64,000 nucleotides of DNA from Candidatus Rifleibacteriota bacterium. GTDB taxonomy: Bacteria; Riflebacteria; Ozemobacteria; Ozemobacterales; Ozemobacteraceae. A model generated the notes under the pieces. The model was given only the letters and a program-made list of their open reading frames with translations. It was not told where the DNA came from and searched no databases. The stretch lies in contig JAKQQP010000267.1 of assembly GCA_029564115.1 (NCBI GenBank), forward strand, positions 62,001 through 126,000, given 5' to 3'. The first letter of the stretch is position 1. Every line of letters begins with the position of its first letter. The translations under genes were made by a program, and so were the position numbers. This document shows positions 26,717-34,758 of this stretch, in pieces.

Positions 26717-28120
26717 TCAGAGAATGAATCTGGCGAGATCGCGATTGTGCATCAGCGGGCCGATAATCTTGTCAACAGTCTCGTCCGATATTTCATAGCG
26801 CCCGGAAATCAGCTGTGGAGCTGAAAATGAAGCTTCATCCATCAGCTGCTCCATTATGGTGTGTAGTCTTCTGGCCCCGATATTCTCGTGCATATCGTTA
26901 GCTTCGCAGGCATAGCGGGCTATGCGCTCGATAGCAGCTTCGCTGAATTCTACTTCAAGATTGTCGATGGCAAGCATCGCCTGATACTGACGAACGAGAG
27001 AGTTTTTGGGTTCAGTGAGAATGCGTTTGAAATCTTCAACACCAAGTTTGTCGAATTCGACCCGCACCGGAAAACGCCCCTGCAACTCAGGTATGAGATC
27101 TGAAGGCTTGCTGACGTTAAAGGCACCTGCTGCAAAAAACAGAATGTGGTCGGTTTTTACCATGCCATACTTGGTCATGACGCTTGTGCCTTCAACGAGG
27201 GGCAACAGGTCGCGTTGCACGCCTTCCCTGGAAACATCGGGGCCGCTTTTGCTGACAAAAGAAGAAGCTACTTTGTCGATTTCGTCAATAAAGATGACTC
27301 CGCTTTCCTGGGCGAGAACCAATGCTTCTTTCTGCAGATCTTCGTGTTCCATCAACTGGTGCATTTCTTCGGCAAAGAAAGTTTCGCGGGCCTGAGCCAC
27401 GCTGACGCGCCTTCGACGACTGCGGCTCGGCATCAGATTGCCGATCATGCTCTGAATACTCTGGATGTTGATTCCCATTTCTTCAAAGCCACCCTGAGAG
27501 GAGAAAACTTCGACTACAGGCGTTTGTTGTTCGTTCACGTCGATTTCTACCTCCTTTTCGTCCAGTTTGCCGGATTTTAGTTCCTGAGATAATTTATGGC
27601 GTTGCGACGCTATAGAATCAGTCTCTTCAATACCTATCGACAGGTTGCTGTGTTTTTCTGAGATATTTTCGAAGCCACTCAGCGGATGAAATTTTTTGCT
27701 CTCGGGAAGCAGGATGTCGAGAAGTCTTTCGTCGGCTTTTTCTTTTGCTTTTGGCTCGAGTTCAGTCATTTTTCTGGCTCGCAGCAGATTCATGCTGACT
27801 TCGACGAGATCTCTGACCATCGAGTCGACGTCTCGACCCACATAACCAACTTCAGTAAATTTGGTAGCCTCAACTTTGACAAAAGGTATGCCGGCGATCC
27901 CAGCTATTCTTCTGGCTATTTCAGTTTTTCCGACGCCGGTCGGCCCGATCAGAAGCAGGTTCTTAGGTCTGATATCTTCGCGTATAGATTGTTGCAGCTG
28001 GCGTCTGCGGTATCTGTTGCGCAGGGCAATCGCTACCGCACGCTTCGCTTTGTGCTGACCCACTACATATTTGTCTAACTCGGCAACTGTCTGCTGTGGC
28101 GTCAGTTCGTTGGCCGGCAA
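26717..28120 (-). CDS. hslU: HslU (ClpY) ATPase subunit of the HslUV protease
   Basis: AAA+ unfoldase that feeds HslV. Walker A is LLLIGPTGVGKTEIARR, Walker B is GVIFIDEIDKVAS, the pore loop is GYVGRDV, and the sensor/C-terminal part includes ENIGARRLHTIMEQLMDE and the end RDLARFIL, which docks into HslV. The I-domain (about 110-240) is present. No ATG is usable: I choose TTG at 28120 (PANELTPQQTV), which has GAGGT seven bases upstream. A TTG at 28141 that overlaps the hslV stop is the alternative. About 467 residues. It sits between hslV and flgB. Confidence 0.95.
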   Translation of the reverse strand: MPANELTPQQTVAELDKYVVGQHKAKRAVAIALRNRYRRRQLQQSIREDIRPKNLLLIGPTGVGKTEIARRIAGIAGIPFVKVEATKFTEVGYVGRDVDSMVRDLVEVSMNLLRARKMTELEPKAKEKADERLLDILLPESKKFHPLSGFENISEKHSNLSIGIEETDSIASQRHKLSQELKSGKLDEKEVEIDVNEQQTPVVEVFSSQGGFEEMGINIQSIQSMIGNLMPSRSRRRRVSVAQARETFFAEEMHQLMEHEDLQKEALVLAQESGVIFIDEIDKVASSFVSKSGPDVSREGVQRDLLPLVEGTSVMTKYGMVKTDHILFFAAGAFNVSKPSDLIPELQGRFPVRVEFDKLGVEDFKRILTEPKNSLVRQYQAMLAIDNLEVEFSEAAIERIARYACEANDMHENIGARRLHTIMEQLMDEASFSAPQLISGRYEISDETVDKIIGPLMHNRDLARFIL

Positions 28121-28137
28121 AATTATTACCTCGCTGC

Positions 28138-28674
28138 TCAAGATGGTAGAACCTCCACTATGATCTGGTCGTTCGTATAAACACATTGTTCTGAAGCTAT
28201 CTGAAGGGCGTTCTTAACGACATCTGCGGCGCTCATACCGGTGTGGCGAAGAAGAGACTTCGCTGCTGCCAGAGCTGCCGGCGCCCCTGAGCCAATTGCT
28301 GCGACCGGTTCGTCAGGCTCGAGTACATCTCCTTGCCCTGACAAAATCAGTATCTTATCAGTGCTGCCAACCAGCAGCATAGCCTGGAGCTGGCGCAAAG
28401 CTTTATCCATTCGCCACTCTCTCGCCAGTTCAACTGCTGCTCTGGTCATGTTGCCCGATGCTGAATCGAGCTTTGTTTCGAATCTTTCAAAAAGCGTAAA
28501 AGCGTCGGCTGTGGCTCCGGCAAAGCCTCCTATTATCGGGTAACCGCTAAGGCGTCTGATTTTCTGGGCCCTGGCTTTGATGATCTGCTCGCCAAGAGTT
28601 ACCTGGCCGTCGCCGCCAAAAGCCAGAATGCCATTACGGATGACTGCAAGAATCGTTGTGCCTCTGAAACTCAT
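28138..28674 (-). CDS. hslV: HslV (ClpQ) peptidase subunit of the HslUV protease
   Basis: Proteasome-beta-like threonine peptidase. The N-terminus RGTTILAVIRNGILAFGGDG contains the Thr-Thr that becomes the catalytic N-terminal Thr after removal of the first five residues. Conserved GQVTLGEQIIKARAQKIRRL follows, and ALAAAKSLLRHTG near the C-terminus. 178 residues. It starts with ATG overlapping the xerC stop by 4 nt and is followed by hslU. Confidence 0.97.
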   Translation of the reverse strand: MSFRGTTILAVIRNGILAFGGDGQVTLGEQIIKARAQKIRRLSGYPIIGGFAGATADAFTLFERFETKLDSASGNMTRAAVELAREWRMDKALRQLQAMLLVGSTDKILILSGQGDVLEPDEPVAAIGSGAPAALAAAKSLLRHTGMSAADVVKNALQIASEQCVYTNDQIIVEVLPS

Positions 28675-29585
28675 TGTTTGTCTCCTGATCTCGGGTGACT
28701 CAGGCGGTAGGTCTGCATAAGTCTCTCTTTGCTGATACGTGTATAAATCTGGGTTGTCGCGAGGTTGCTGTGCCCGAGCATCTCTTGAACGGCTCTGATG
28801 TCTGCGCCGTTATTGAGCATGTGGGTCGCAAAACTGTGTCTGAACTGATGCGGTGTGATGTTCATCATCATTGCCAGCTGTCGCGCATACTTTTCGATCA
28901 GTCTGGCTATGCTTCTCGTCGAAAGTGGAGTGCCGAGATGGTTGAGAAAAACTGCCGGTTCGCTTTTGCTTTCGGGGTGTTGAGCATTTCTGGCAGAGAG
29001 ATAAATTTTTATGGCTTCACATGAAGCCGGCGTCAGAGGTATCAGGCGCTCTTTTTCGCCCTTGCCGGTGACCCTGACGATGCGGTTGTCGAAGTCTATA
29101 CACGAATGCCACAGGCTGGCCAGCTCAGAAACACGAAGTCCTGAGCCATACAATGTCTCGAGAATAGCCCGGTCACGCATTCCTAAAAGTGTGGTCTGGT
29201 CGGGCGAGTTTAACAGAAGATTCACGTCTTCCTGGCTGAGAGCCTTGGGAAGCGGCCGCTGCCGCCTGGGTGAATCCATCGAGGCGGCTGGATTGGCGCA
29301 GATTTCATGGCGGCGCATGGCAAATTTCATCAGGCCACGCAGGGCGGACTGCCCGCGGCGCATGCTCTGCGCCGAAAGCCCGTTTGCACGTCTCTCTGCC
29401 CAGAAAGCTCTGATCGTGGCGTGTGAAAGTTCTTCGAGTTCAGAGCTCTGAGTGATTTTTTGCTTTTTCAGCCACTCGGCAAAAAAGCCAAGGTCGTTGC
29501 GATAGCCGCGCACGGTGTTCTGAGAAAGATTCCGCTCTTTTTCGAGAGCTTCAAGATACAGCAAAATCAGCTCTGCAATTGACAA
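28671..29585 (-). CDS. xerC: Tyrosine recombinase XerC
   Basis: Site-specific recombinase, likely for chromosome dimer resolution at dif. 304 residues with an N-terminal SAM-like core-binding domain and a C-terminal catalytic domain. The catalytic set is visible: Arg in YGSGLRVSELA, Lys in GKGEKERLIPL, HQFRHSFATHML (His-x-x-Arg), and LGHSNLATTQIYTRIS (His and the Tyr nucleophile). The start is TTG at 29585 with GGAG eight bases upstream. It opens the operon that continues into hslV, hslU and the flagellar genes. A partner XerD would be expected elsewhere. CodV is the B. subtilis equivalent in the same position. Confidence 0.93.
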   Translation of the reverse strand: MSIAELILLYLEALEKERNLSQNTVRGYRNDLGFFAEWLKKQKITQSSELEELSHATIRAFWAERRANGLSAQSMRRGQSALRGLMKFAMRRHEICANPAASMDSPRRQRPLPKALSQEDVNLLLNSPDQTTLLGMRDRAILETLYGSGLRVSELASLWHSCIDFDNRIVRVTGKGEKERLIPLTPASCEAIKIYLSARNAQHPESKSEPAVFLNHLGTPLSTRSIARLIEKYARQLAMMMNITPHQFRHSFATHMLNNGADIRAVQEMLGHSNLATTQIYTRISKERLMQTYRLSHPRSGDKQ

Positions 29586-29626
29586 GAGTGGGGCTCCATT
29601 TTATTTAGATGGGTCAGGTTGGGCAA

Positions 29627-29655
29627 AGAATATCACAACCGCGAACCTGGTACAA
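29627..29655 (-). promoter_or_regulatory. Sigma-70-like promoter for the xerC-hslVU-flagellar operon
   Basis: Minus strand TTGTAC (complement of 29650-29655), 17-nt spacer, TATTCT (complement of 29627-29632), about 42 bases upstream of the xerC TTG. It is preceded by the terminator of the neighbouring gene. Confidence 0.62.
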
Positions 29656-29663
29656 GCCCCGAA

Positions 29664-29691
29664 AAATAAAAAATGCTGACTTTATTGTCAG
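29664..29691 (-). terminator. Terminator overlapping the stop codon of the upstream secreted protein
   Basis: Minus strand CTGAC-AATAAA-GTCAG hairpin (29676-29691), then a TTTTTTATTTTT tract. The stem contains the TGA stop of the gene ending at 29688. The stem is short, but the T-tract is good. Confidence 0.55.
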
Positions 29692-30758
29692 TATGGCCTG
29701 AAAACTCTTTGCAATTTTGGAGTGCGATTGTCGTCTAGGTGTTCGATGGCCGACCAATCAGGTTTTAGCTTAAAGTTTGTTTCTATTTCATGGCGAAGAT
29801 CGGGGCTGCGTAATGCTGCTCTAGTGAACAGCGCCTTCATTACAGAAGATACGATCATCATGCTGTCAAACATGCTGTTCGCAGGAACTTCGATAAAATC
29901 TACGCCGGCTTCTTTCATTTGCTGCAACGGAAAACTGAAGACATCTGCCGGTATTTTTCCGTTGGCGGCAATGTTCGAAAAAACCAGGATCGGCTCGGTC
30001 GCGTTTTCTACAGAGATCTGCAGCTGTTGCAGAGGAAAATCGTCTGCTGGCCGAAAAATGGCGTGGCAGCTGTTTTTTCTGGTGGTTTTCCCACTCAATT
30101 CCAGAGTTCCTGGCGCGTCTGATTTTTTCTTGAGTTCTCTCGTTACTTTGGCGAAAAGGGCGTTGAAATCCATTGAAATGCGGTTGCTGACCTGACCTTC
30201 TCCCGGAAGATTGACGGCAAAATTAGCATTGAACTGCTCGCCCTGTTGGCTCAAGTCGAAGGCCACGCCTGCCGAAGCGATCAAAGAGACTTTTTCTTGA
30301 AGCGGGTCGTTGATTATAGCCTTCTGGTCGCGCACAATCAGAAGCGGCGTCATATCGGCACCGTCGAATACATTCATTGCATAATCGTTCGGTGCTCGAT
30401 AGCGTATCTGAATAAAAAGCTGAACGGGAGCAGGAGTCATTTTCATGTCGAACGCAAAAGAATGGTAGTTGTCACCGGGCAACTGCACATTTTTTATCTG
30501 CATGGCATATTTCGACAACAGGCCAGGTTCATCGGCAGAGTCGGTATTTAAAATTTCGCTTTTGCCCGGTTCTGCCTCCTGGTGGCTCAGATTCGTGCCG
30601 GAAACATCTTCGAGTCCCCTTAGTTCATTCGCGATTTTTTCAGATTTCTGTAACTCGCCGCCAAGTGCTTCTGATAGAGATTTTGCGTTATCAGCCATGC
30701 ACGGAATGGCGAAGATCAGGCAGGTCGCGACACAGGCTAGAATTTTAGATTTTTTCAC
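29688..30758 (-). CDS. Secreted protein of unknown function (possibly LolA-like fold)
   Basis: I choose the GTG at 30758 (KKSKILACVATCLIFAIPCM), because GGAG lies about nine bases upstream and this puts the Sec signal peptide at the N-terminus, with cleavage near ADNAK. The longer frame adds 16 residues before it. The mature part (about 335 residues) starts with a charged helix, then an apparently beta-rich body. A segment near the C-terminus (PADVFSFPLQQMKEAGVDFI) recalls the end of LolA/LppX-type lipoprotein-binding folds, but this is weak. No catalytic residues recognised. It has its own promoter-like sequence and terminator, so it is probably a single-gene unit. Confidence 0.7.
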   Translation of the reverse strand: MKKSKILACVATCLIFAIPCMADNAKSLSEALGGELQKSEKIANELRGLEDVSGTNLSHQEAEPGKSEILNTDSADEPGLLSKYAMQIKNVQLPGDNYHSFAFDMKMTPAPVQLFIQIRYRAPNDYAMNVFDGADMTPLLIVRDQKAIINDPLQEKVSLIASAGVAFDLSQQGEQFNANFAVNLPGEGQVSNRISMDFNALFAKVTRELKKKSDAPGTLELSGKTTRKNSCHAIFRPADDFPLQQLQISVENATEPILVFSNIAANGKIPADVFSFPLQQMKEAGVDFIEVPANSMFDSMMIVSSVMKALFTRAALRSPDLRHEIETNFKLKPDWSAIEHLDDNRTPKLQRVFRPY

Positions 30759-30818
30759 TCTTTTTCTCTCCAGGTGTGTTTTGCTGGGCATAAAAAAGGT
30801 TTGCACCCATCTTGTAAA

Positions 30819-30847
30819 ATACTATCAGCCATCGTTATTTCGGGCAA
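30819..30847 (-). promoter_or_regulatory. Putative promoter for the secreted protein ending at 29688
   Basis: Minus strand TTGCCC (complement of 30842-30847), 17-nt spacer, TAGTAT (complement of 30819-30824), about 60 bases before the GTG start. Two mismatches from consensus in each box. Confidence 0.4.
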
Positions 30848-30851
30848 ATGC

Positions 30852-30886
30852 AAAAAAAACTGCAGTCACCCGCGCATGTGGCGTGA
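30852..30886 (-). terminator. Rho-independent terminator after the 122-aa protein
   Basis: Minus strand hairpin with a six-base-pair stem and one bulged G (30866-30871 with 30880-30886), followed within six bases by a run of eight T (30852-30859). It starts one base after the stop at 30888. Confidence 0.55.
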
Positions 30887-30887
30887 A

Positions 30888-31256
30888 TCAGGAACAGTCG
30901 GATTTAACCAAATCTTGCAAAGTCTGGCGCAGCTCTGGGTGCATCCATTCGATGGCTGTATGTGTCAATTCGCCTTTGATGCAGGCATAACTGCGGTAGT
31001 AGTGAGGGTTCAGAGCCAGAATTTTTTTTACTAGTTCTTCATTGTCGAAGATTCCTACCGCTCTGCCGTCGCCAAGGGCATCCCAGATGACGTAAAGTTG
31101 CTGCCTGTCTGCTTTTTTGCTTTCGTCAGGCGCGTCAAAAGTCTCTGATTTTGGGCTTACAGGTTGGGTGGGTTGCGAAAAATCGGGGCGTATGAGCCCG
31201 CGTATATATGCAAAGATTTCTCTCAGTGGCGATTTTTCAGGCCGATTTTTTTTCAT
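30888..31256 (-). CDS. Conserved-looking protein of unknown function (122 aa)
   Basis: Not recognised. Basic N-terminus (MKKNRPEKSPLREIF), a Pro/Ser-rich linker, then a compact domain from about residue 50 (QQLYVIWDALGDGRAVGIFD; VKKILALNPHYYRSY) that looks globular and cytoplasmic. No signal peptide or membrane segment. The ATG has only a weak GAAG upstream. It begins 15 nt beyond the bacterioferritin terminator, so expression would come from read-through or an unseen promoter. A good terminator at its 3' end supports a real transcript. Confidence 0.6.
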   Translation of the reverse strand: MKKNRPEKSPLREIFAYIRGLIRPDFSQPTQPVSPKSETFDAPDESKKADRQQLYVIWDALGDGRAVGIFDNEELVKKILALNPHYYRSYACIKGELTHTAIEWMHPELRQTLQDLVKSDCS

Positions 31257-31270
31257 GCTTCGATATCATA

Positions 31271-31308
31271 AAAACGGGCGTGTTGCCGGGTTTTGGCAGA
31301 CACGCCCG
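31271..31308 (-). terminator. Rho-independent terminator after bacterioferritin
   Basis: Minus strand stem of nine perfect base pairs (31275-31283 with 31300-31308), extended by four more pairs past a bulged G, then TTTTAT. It lies 21 nt after the ferritin stop. Confidence 0.8.
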
Positions 31309-31329
31309 CTGTTTGAAAGAGCTGATTGC

Positions 31330-31854
31330 TCAGGCGGCGGTGGGGTTTGCGAAACCCTTCGAAGCCGGGCCGGTGCTGGCCGGAGTGCCTGCGATGCGGG
31401 CCAGGTAAGCGTCGCCGAGATTTTCGATATGGCCGCTGACATTGTCGAAGTAATTGAAATGAGCCTGTTCTTCTTCGATGATAGTTTCAAAAAGTTTTAC
31501 CGAAATGCTGTCGCCGTTTTCGCGGCAGATGAGCAGAAACTGGTTGTAATCATCGATAGTGCTGTCTTCAACCTTTGCGTTGAACGGAAAAACCTGTTTT
31601 ACCTGCTGACCTTTGGCAATTTTGTCGGCCAGGTCAGAGGTGGGTTCGCCGCCGAGTTCTTTAATTCGTTCGGCAAAAGCTTCTGCATGACGCATTTCGT
31701 CGATGGCGATAAGCTTGACGTTGGCGGCCAGTTCGCCCAGATCAGAATTGTCGAGCCCGTAGTGCTGATTCATATACTGATGAATCGCATATAATTCCAT
31801 TGATCTTGCTTTATTGAGTACTTCGATAACTTTCGCTTTACGTGCCTTCTGCAT
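31330..31854 (-). CDS. bfr: Bacterioferritin
   Basis: Iron-storage and detoxification protein that forms a hollow 24-mer and oxidises Fe2+ at a dinuclear site. Four-helix pattern with ferroxidase ligands at Glu20 (RSMELYAIHQY), Glu53 and His56 (IDEMRHAEAF), and Glu129 and His132 (EEEQAHFNYF). Met54 sits where the haem-ligating Met of E. coli Bfr (Met52) lies, so intersubunit haem is plausible. I use the ATG at 31854 (MQKARKAKVI) with GGAGGT four bases upstream; the longer frame to 31890 lacks support. 174 residues, with a short Ala/Pro/Gly tail beyond the usual end. Confidence 0.93.
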   Translation of the reverse strand: MQKARKAKVIEVLNKARSMELYAIHQYMNQHYGLDNSDLGELAANVKLIAIDEMRHAEAFAERIKELGGEPTSDLADKIAKGQQVKQVFPFNAKVEDSTIDDYNQFLLICRENGDSISVKLFETIIEEEQAHFNYFDNVSGHIENLGDAYLARIAGTPASTGPASKGFANPTAA

Positions 31855-31888
31855 GATGACCTCCGTAGAATTTAAAAATCTTGAAGCC

Positions 31889-31917
31889 ATTCTACACCAA
31901 AAATAAGCAAAAGTTAA
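31889..31917 (-). promoter_or_regulatory. Putative bacterioferritin promoter
   Basis: Minus strand TTAACT (complement of 31912-31917), 17-nt spacer, TAGAAT (complement of 31889-31894), 34 bases before the ATG. The -35 box overlaps the stop of the upstream flavoprotein gene. Confidence 0.45.
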
Positions 31918-33188
31918 CAGGCCTTTTCAGAGCAGCGGCAGGAGCTTGTGCCGGCAAGTATGCCGCTGGCAAAGCACCAATGCAGGTTGAAGCCTCCGCA
32001 TGGCCCGTCGAGGTTGACAATTTCGCCGCAAAAATAAAGGCCTTTGATCAGACGGCTTTCAAGCGTTTCCGGGTGGATCTCTTTGAGCGAAATACCGCCT
32101 CTGGTGACCATTGCCGCTTTCCATCCTTCATGCCCGATCACTGTCAGGGGTGTCCAGGCGAGAAGTTTCAACAGCTGATCGCGAGCCGCAGCCGACTGTT
32201 GCTTCAATGGTTTCTGTGGCTCGATGCCTGCGAGAAGGCATAATTGGTCAGCCAGTGGCAGGGAAACGAGGGGTGCCAACGTTTCGCGGGCCGCTGCAGC
32301 TGGTCGAGCCGCCGATTCCCCGGCAATTCTGGCTCTGATCTCTTCTTCGTTCAGGCCGCGGGTGAGGTTTACCAGAATCGCTACTTCGCCATATTTTTGC
32401 AGCAGCGGGGTTATTTCGCGGGCAAAATCGAGAACAACCGGGCCGCGAATGCCATTGGCGGTAAAAATCAGATCACCTTTGGCTTGAAGCTTTTTTTCGC
32501 CGGGCATGTTTATTTTTATTTCGGCTTTGCCGACGGTGTCGGCTCGGCAGTTTTTTACCCAGGTCTCTTTCGTCTGCAATGGCAGCATCGCCGGAAAAAG
32601 GTCGGTTATTGTATGCCCGACCGCGGCGGCCATCGCCAGCCCCTCGCCACTCGAACCCATGGCCGGCGATGCTTTTCCACCTGTTGCCAGAATCAGTTTT
32701 CTACAGCTGATTTTTTCATCGTTGCTTGTCAGACCGATGATGCGCGAGTTGTCGACCAGAAGTTCGGTAACTTTTTGAGAGCAGCGCAGCGTGATTTTTT
32801 GTCTTTCGAGCTCTTGTAAAAGAGCTTTTACAACAGTATCAGAGTTGTGGCTCGTCGGAAAAACACGCATGCCATCGGGAATATGGCAGTTTACGCCAAT
32901 GGATTCGAAGAAAGCGAGCAGTCTGCTGCAGTCGAGCCCGCGCAGCGCCGGAATCATGAAACGCCCTTCTCTGCCGAAACGCTTGATTATTTCGTCGTTA
33001 GAGAGGTTGCTGGCAAGGTTGCAACGCCCGCCGCCAGTTGCTTTAAGCTTGATCGCCGGTTGCGGCATTTTTTCGAGCAACAGCACAGACGCTCCGTCGC
33101 CGGCTGCAGCAATCGCCGCCGCCATTCCCGCCGGGCCGGCCCCGACAACCACCGTATTAAAATCGCCAAACTGTTCTTTTTGTCTCAT
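31914..33188 (-). CDS. NAD(P)/FAD-dependent oxidoreductase (BaiN/HI0933 family)
   Basis: Flavoprotein of the HI0933/YhiN/BaiN family. FAD-binding GxGxxG is VVVGAGPAGMAAAIAAA, followed by LLLEKMPQPAIKLKATGGGRCNLAS, the family hallmark. A second nucleotide-binding segment is KLILATGGKASPAMGSSGEG, and the C-terminal FAD motif is LYFCGEIVNLDGPCGGFNLH. I start at the ATG at 33188 (MRQKEQFGDF); an upstream GTG gives six extra residues. 424 residues. Characterised members reduce a C=C bond in gut bile acids, but most are of unknown substrate. It sits just upstream of bacterioferritin on the same strand. Confidence 0.9.
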   Translation of the reverse strand: MRQKEQFGDFNTVVVGAGPAGMAAAIAAAGDGASVLLLEKMPQPAIKLKATGGGRCNLASNLSNDEIIKRFGREGRFMIPALRGLDCSRLLAFFESIGVNCHIPDGMRVFPTSHNSDTVVKALLQELERQKITLRCSQKVTELLVDNSRIIGLTSNDEKISCRKLILATGGKASPAMGSSGEGLAMAAAVGHTITDLFPAMLPLQTKETWVKNCRADTVGKAEIKINMPGEKKLQAKGDLIFTANGIRGPVVLDFAREITPLLQKYGEVAILVNLTRGLNEEEIRARIAGESAARPAAAARETLAPLVSLPLADQLCLLAGIEPQKPLKQQSAAARDQLLKLLAWTPLTVIGHEGWKAAMVTRGGISLKEIHPETLESRLIKGLYFCGEIVNLDGPCGGFNLHWCFASGILAGTSSCRCSEKAC

Positions 33189-33281
33189 TGTCGGATGATA
33201 CCACACTCAGCAGGCTCTCATTGAAAAAGACCATGAGACATAGCGAAAATTACGGTATCATAAACTTTGAGTGCTGGTTTG

Positions 33282-33540
33282 TTATGTCAGAATAGTATTG
33301 AAGCCGGCAGTATTTATGAGGTTCTCGCACCATTCATACCGGCACCGCTTATTGACAAAGCTGCCAGCCTGGGCTTTCAGCATTGGATAAATCAGGTCGA
33401 GAACGAACTGTTCAAAGTCTATTTTCTGAAAAAGAACTAAACCGCAGAATTCTCTGGCAAAAGAGTTTTTGCCAGAGACAACGGCATCTATAGCGTCTTT
33501 GCCAGTGTCTTCCGACCTGGTAGGGCTGTCATCGCTCGGA
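33282..33540 (-). pseudogene. Out-of-frame continuation of the secreted protein gene (possible frameshift)
   Basis: The frame that opens at 33656 runs to 33282. Only its part beyond 33541 is not shared with the upstream gene. This part (NIDPSDDSPTRSEDTGKDAI ... KIDFEQFVLDLIYPMLKAQA) has no ATG, GTG or TTG between the upstream stop and residue ~70, so it cannot be an independent gene unless it starts 116 nt inside the upstream one. An A5 run (GCCGAAAAACATTGA) lies right at the upstream stop. One inserted or deleted A there would join the two frames into a protein of about 425 residues. Sequencing error, real frameshift and plain non-coding are all possible. Confidence 0.35.
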
Positions 33541-34563
33541 TCAATGTTTTTCGGCCTGGGTGGCGGTATCGAAGATCGATCCGATTTCGAAAATGCTTCG
33601 ACGGACTGGTTGCCAGTGGGTTTTGAAGAATGGAGAGGTAAGTTCTTCAGGGGCATTTTTCGCGGTCTTTGAAGTGTATTCGTCGCTGATGAGCAGCAGC
33701 AGGCTGCTCAGAAATTTTGTCGGGCCGTGCGGCATCGGCAGTGTTTCCCAGTTGTCTTTGAACTGCAGCGGGCTTTTCATGACTCTAAGAACCTGTGCCC
33801 GGCCAGAAGTGTAATGGCGCAGAAAACAGCGGTAGTTTTCGTCGTTGCTTTCCAGGGTCTGAAAGTTCTTTTCGCAGGCCTGCAGCAAGGCACGATGAAA
33901 AGCGGTTACGCCAAGCATGCTGTGTTCGACACTGCCAGGACTGGCTTTCGCAGCGACGCCAGGTATAGGTTGCGGTCTGAGATAAATTGAATAAAATACA
34001 ACTGAAGCGAGAAAGCTTTTTTGTTCTGCGGGGCCGGCGTTTTTAACCAGCAACGGCGGAAATGGTGCCTGTTCAGTGAACTTGCGGGTAGAAGGCTCGA
34101 TCAGACCCATTTTTACAACGAGATTGCGCCGGTCAGCCATGAACGTCGAAATCTCCGAGCCGCCAATAATTTTATTGATACCAAAATCGGCTGGTAGCGG
34201 CGCAACGATCGGCAGGTGCCTGATTTTTTTGGGAAACCGGTAGAGTTTGATGAAATAGTTCTTGCTGGCCGGGTCTGCGACCTCTGGAATGCTGAATCCC
34301 ATATTTTTGAAGCTATTGTAAGCAATATTGGTGATATCAGCGGCATAAGTGGCCACAAAGCTTAATGGCTCGACGACTTCGACGGGTTTGGCTGTATCAG
34401 TAGCAGTAACCGACGGTAGAATGCCGATGCTGAAGCCATAGGTGCCATCGACACGCCAGCCTTCACCGGGGGGCACTGGCCCGGCCTGAACTGTTATGAA
34501 AGGAAAAAGCAGCAATGAAACTGTCAATAGCAGACTCAATCTGGTTTTTGTCATATTGAACAT
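33541..34563 (-). CDS. Secreted protein of unknown function
   Basis: 340 residues, not recognised. N-terminal Sec signal (TRLSLLLTVSLLLFPFITVQ) with cleavage near VQAGP. The mature part is mixed alpha/beta without membrane helices, and contains YFIKLYRFPKKIRHLPIVAP and YRCFLRHYTSGRAQVLRVMK. It ends at SIFDTATQAEKH just before a possible frameshift (see the neighbouring entry). The start is the ATG at 34563, with AGG about ten bases upstream. A good -10-like TATACT lies in the 195-nt gap upstream, but no convincing -35. That gap also holds a 13-nt palindrome (ATTGTC-A-GACAAT near 34636). Confidence 0.65.
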   Translation of the reverse strand: MFNMTKTRLSLLLTVSLLLFPFITVQAGPVPPGEGWRVDGTYGFSIGILPSVTATDTAKPVEVVEPLSFVATYAADITNIAYNSFKNMGFSIPEVADPASKNYFIKLYRFPKKIRHLPIVAPLPADFGINKIIGGSEISTFMADRRNLVVKMGLIEPSTRKFTEQAPFPPLLVKNAGPAEQKSFLASVVFYSIYLRPQPIPGVAAKASPGSVEHSMLGVTAFHRALLQACEKNFQTLESNDENYRCFLRHYTSGRAQVLRVMKSPLQFKDNWETLPMPHGPTKFLSSLLLLISDEYTSKTAKNAPEELTSPFFKTHWQPVRRSIFEIGSIFDTATQAEKH

Positions 34564-34758
34564 AAACAGGCCTACCTTTCAGTGATCTTTTTTTAGTATA
34601 ATTCCAGTCTATTACCGGGCCGGGCATAATGCAATCAATTGTCAGACAATGATGGGTGGCAGGCAAACAATGCTTTAGTGGTCTGCATGGTGATCATTGC
34701 ATTGTTGTCTGCCGCTGTTCATGAGCCGGTATCGACTCGACGCCTGAGCAGGCTGATT

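Noticed and set aside
26717..28120. CodY regulator expected between hslU and flgB by analogy with Bacillus
   Set aside because: Only 27 nt separate hslU from flgB; no codY gene can fit.
33282..33656. Independent 124-residue gene
   Set aside because: It would have to start 116 nt inside the neighbouring gene without a ribosome site, and has no start codon after that gene's stop; treated as a possible frameshift tail.
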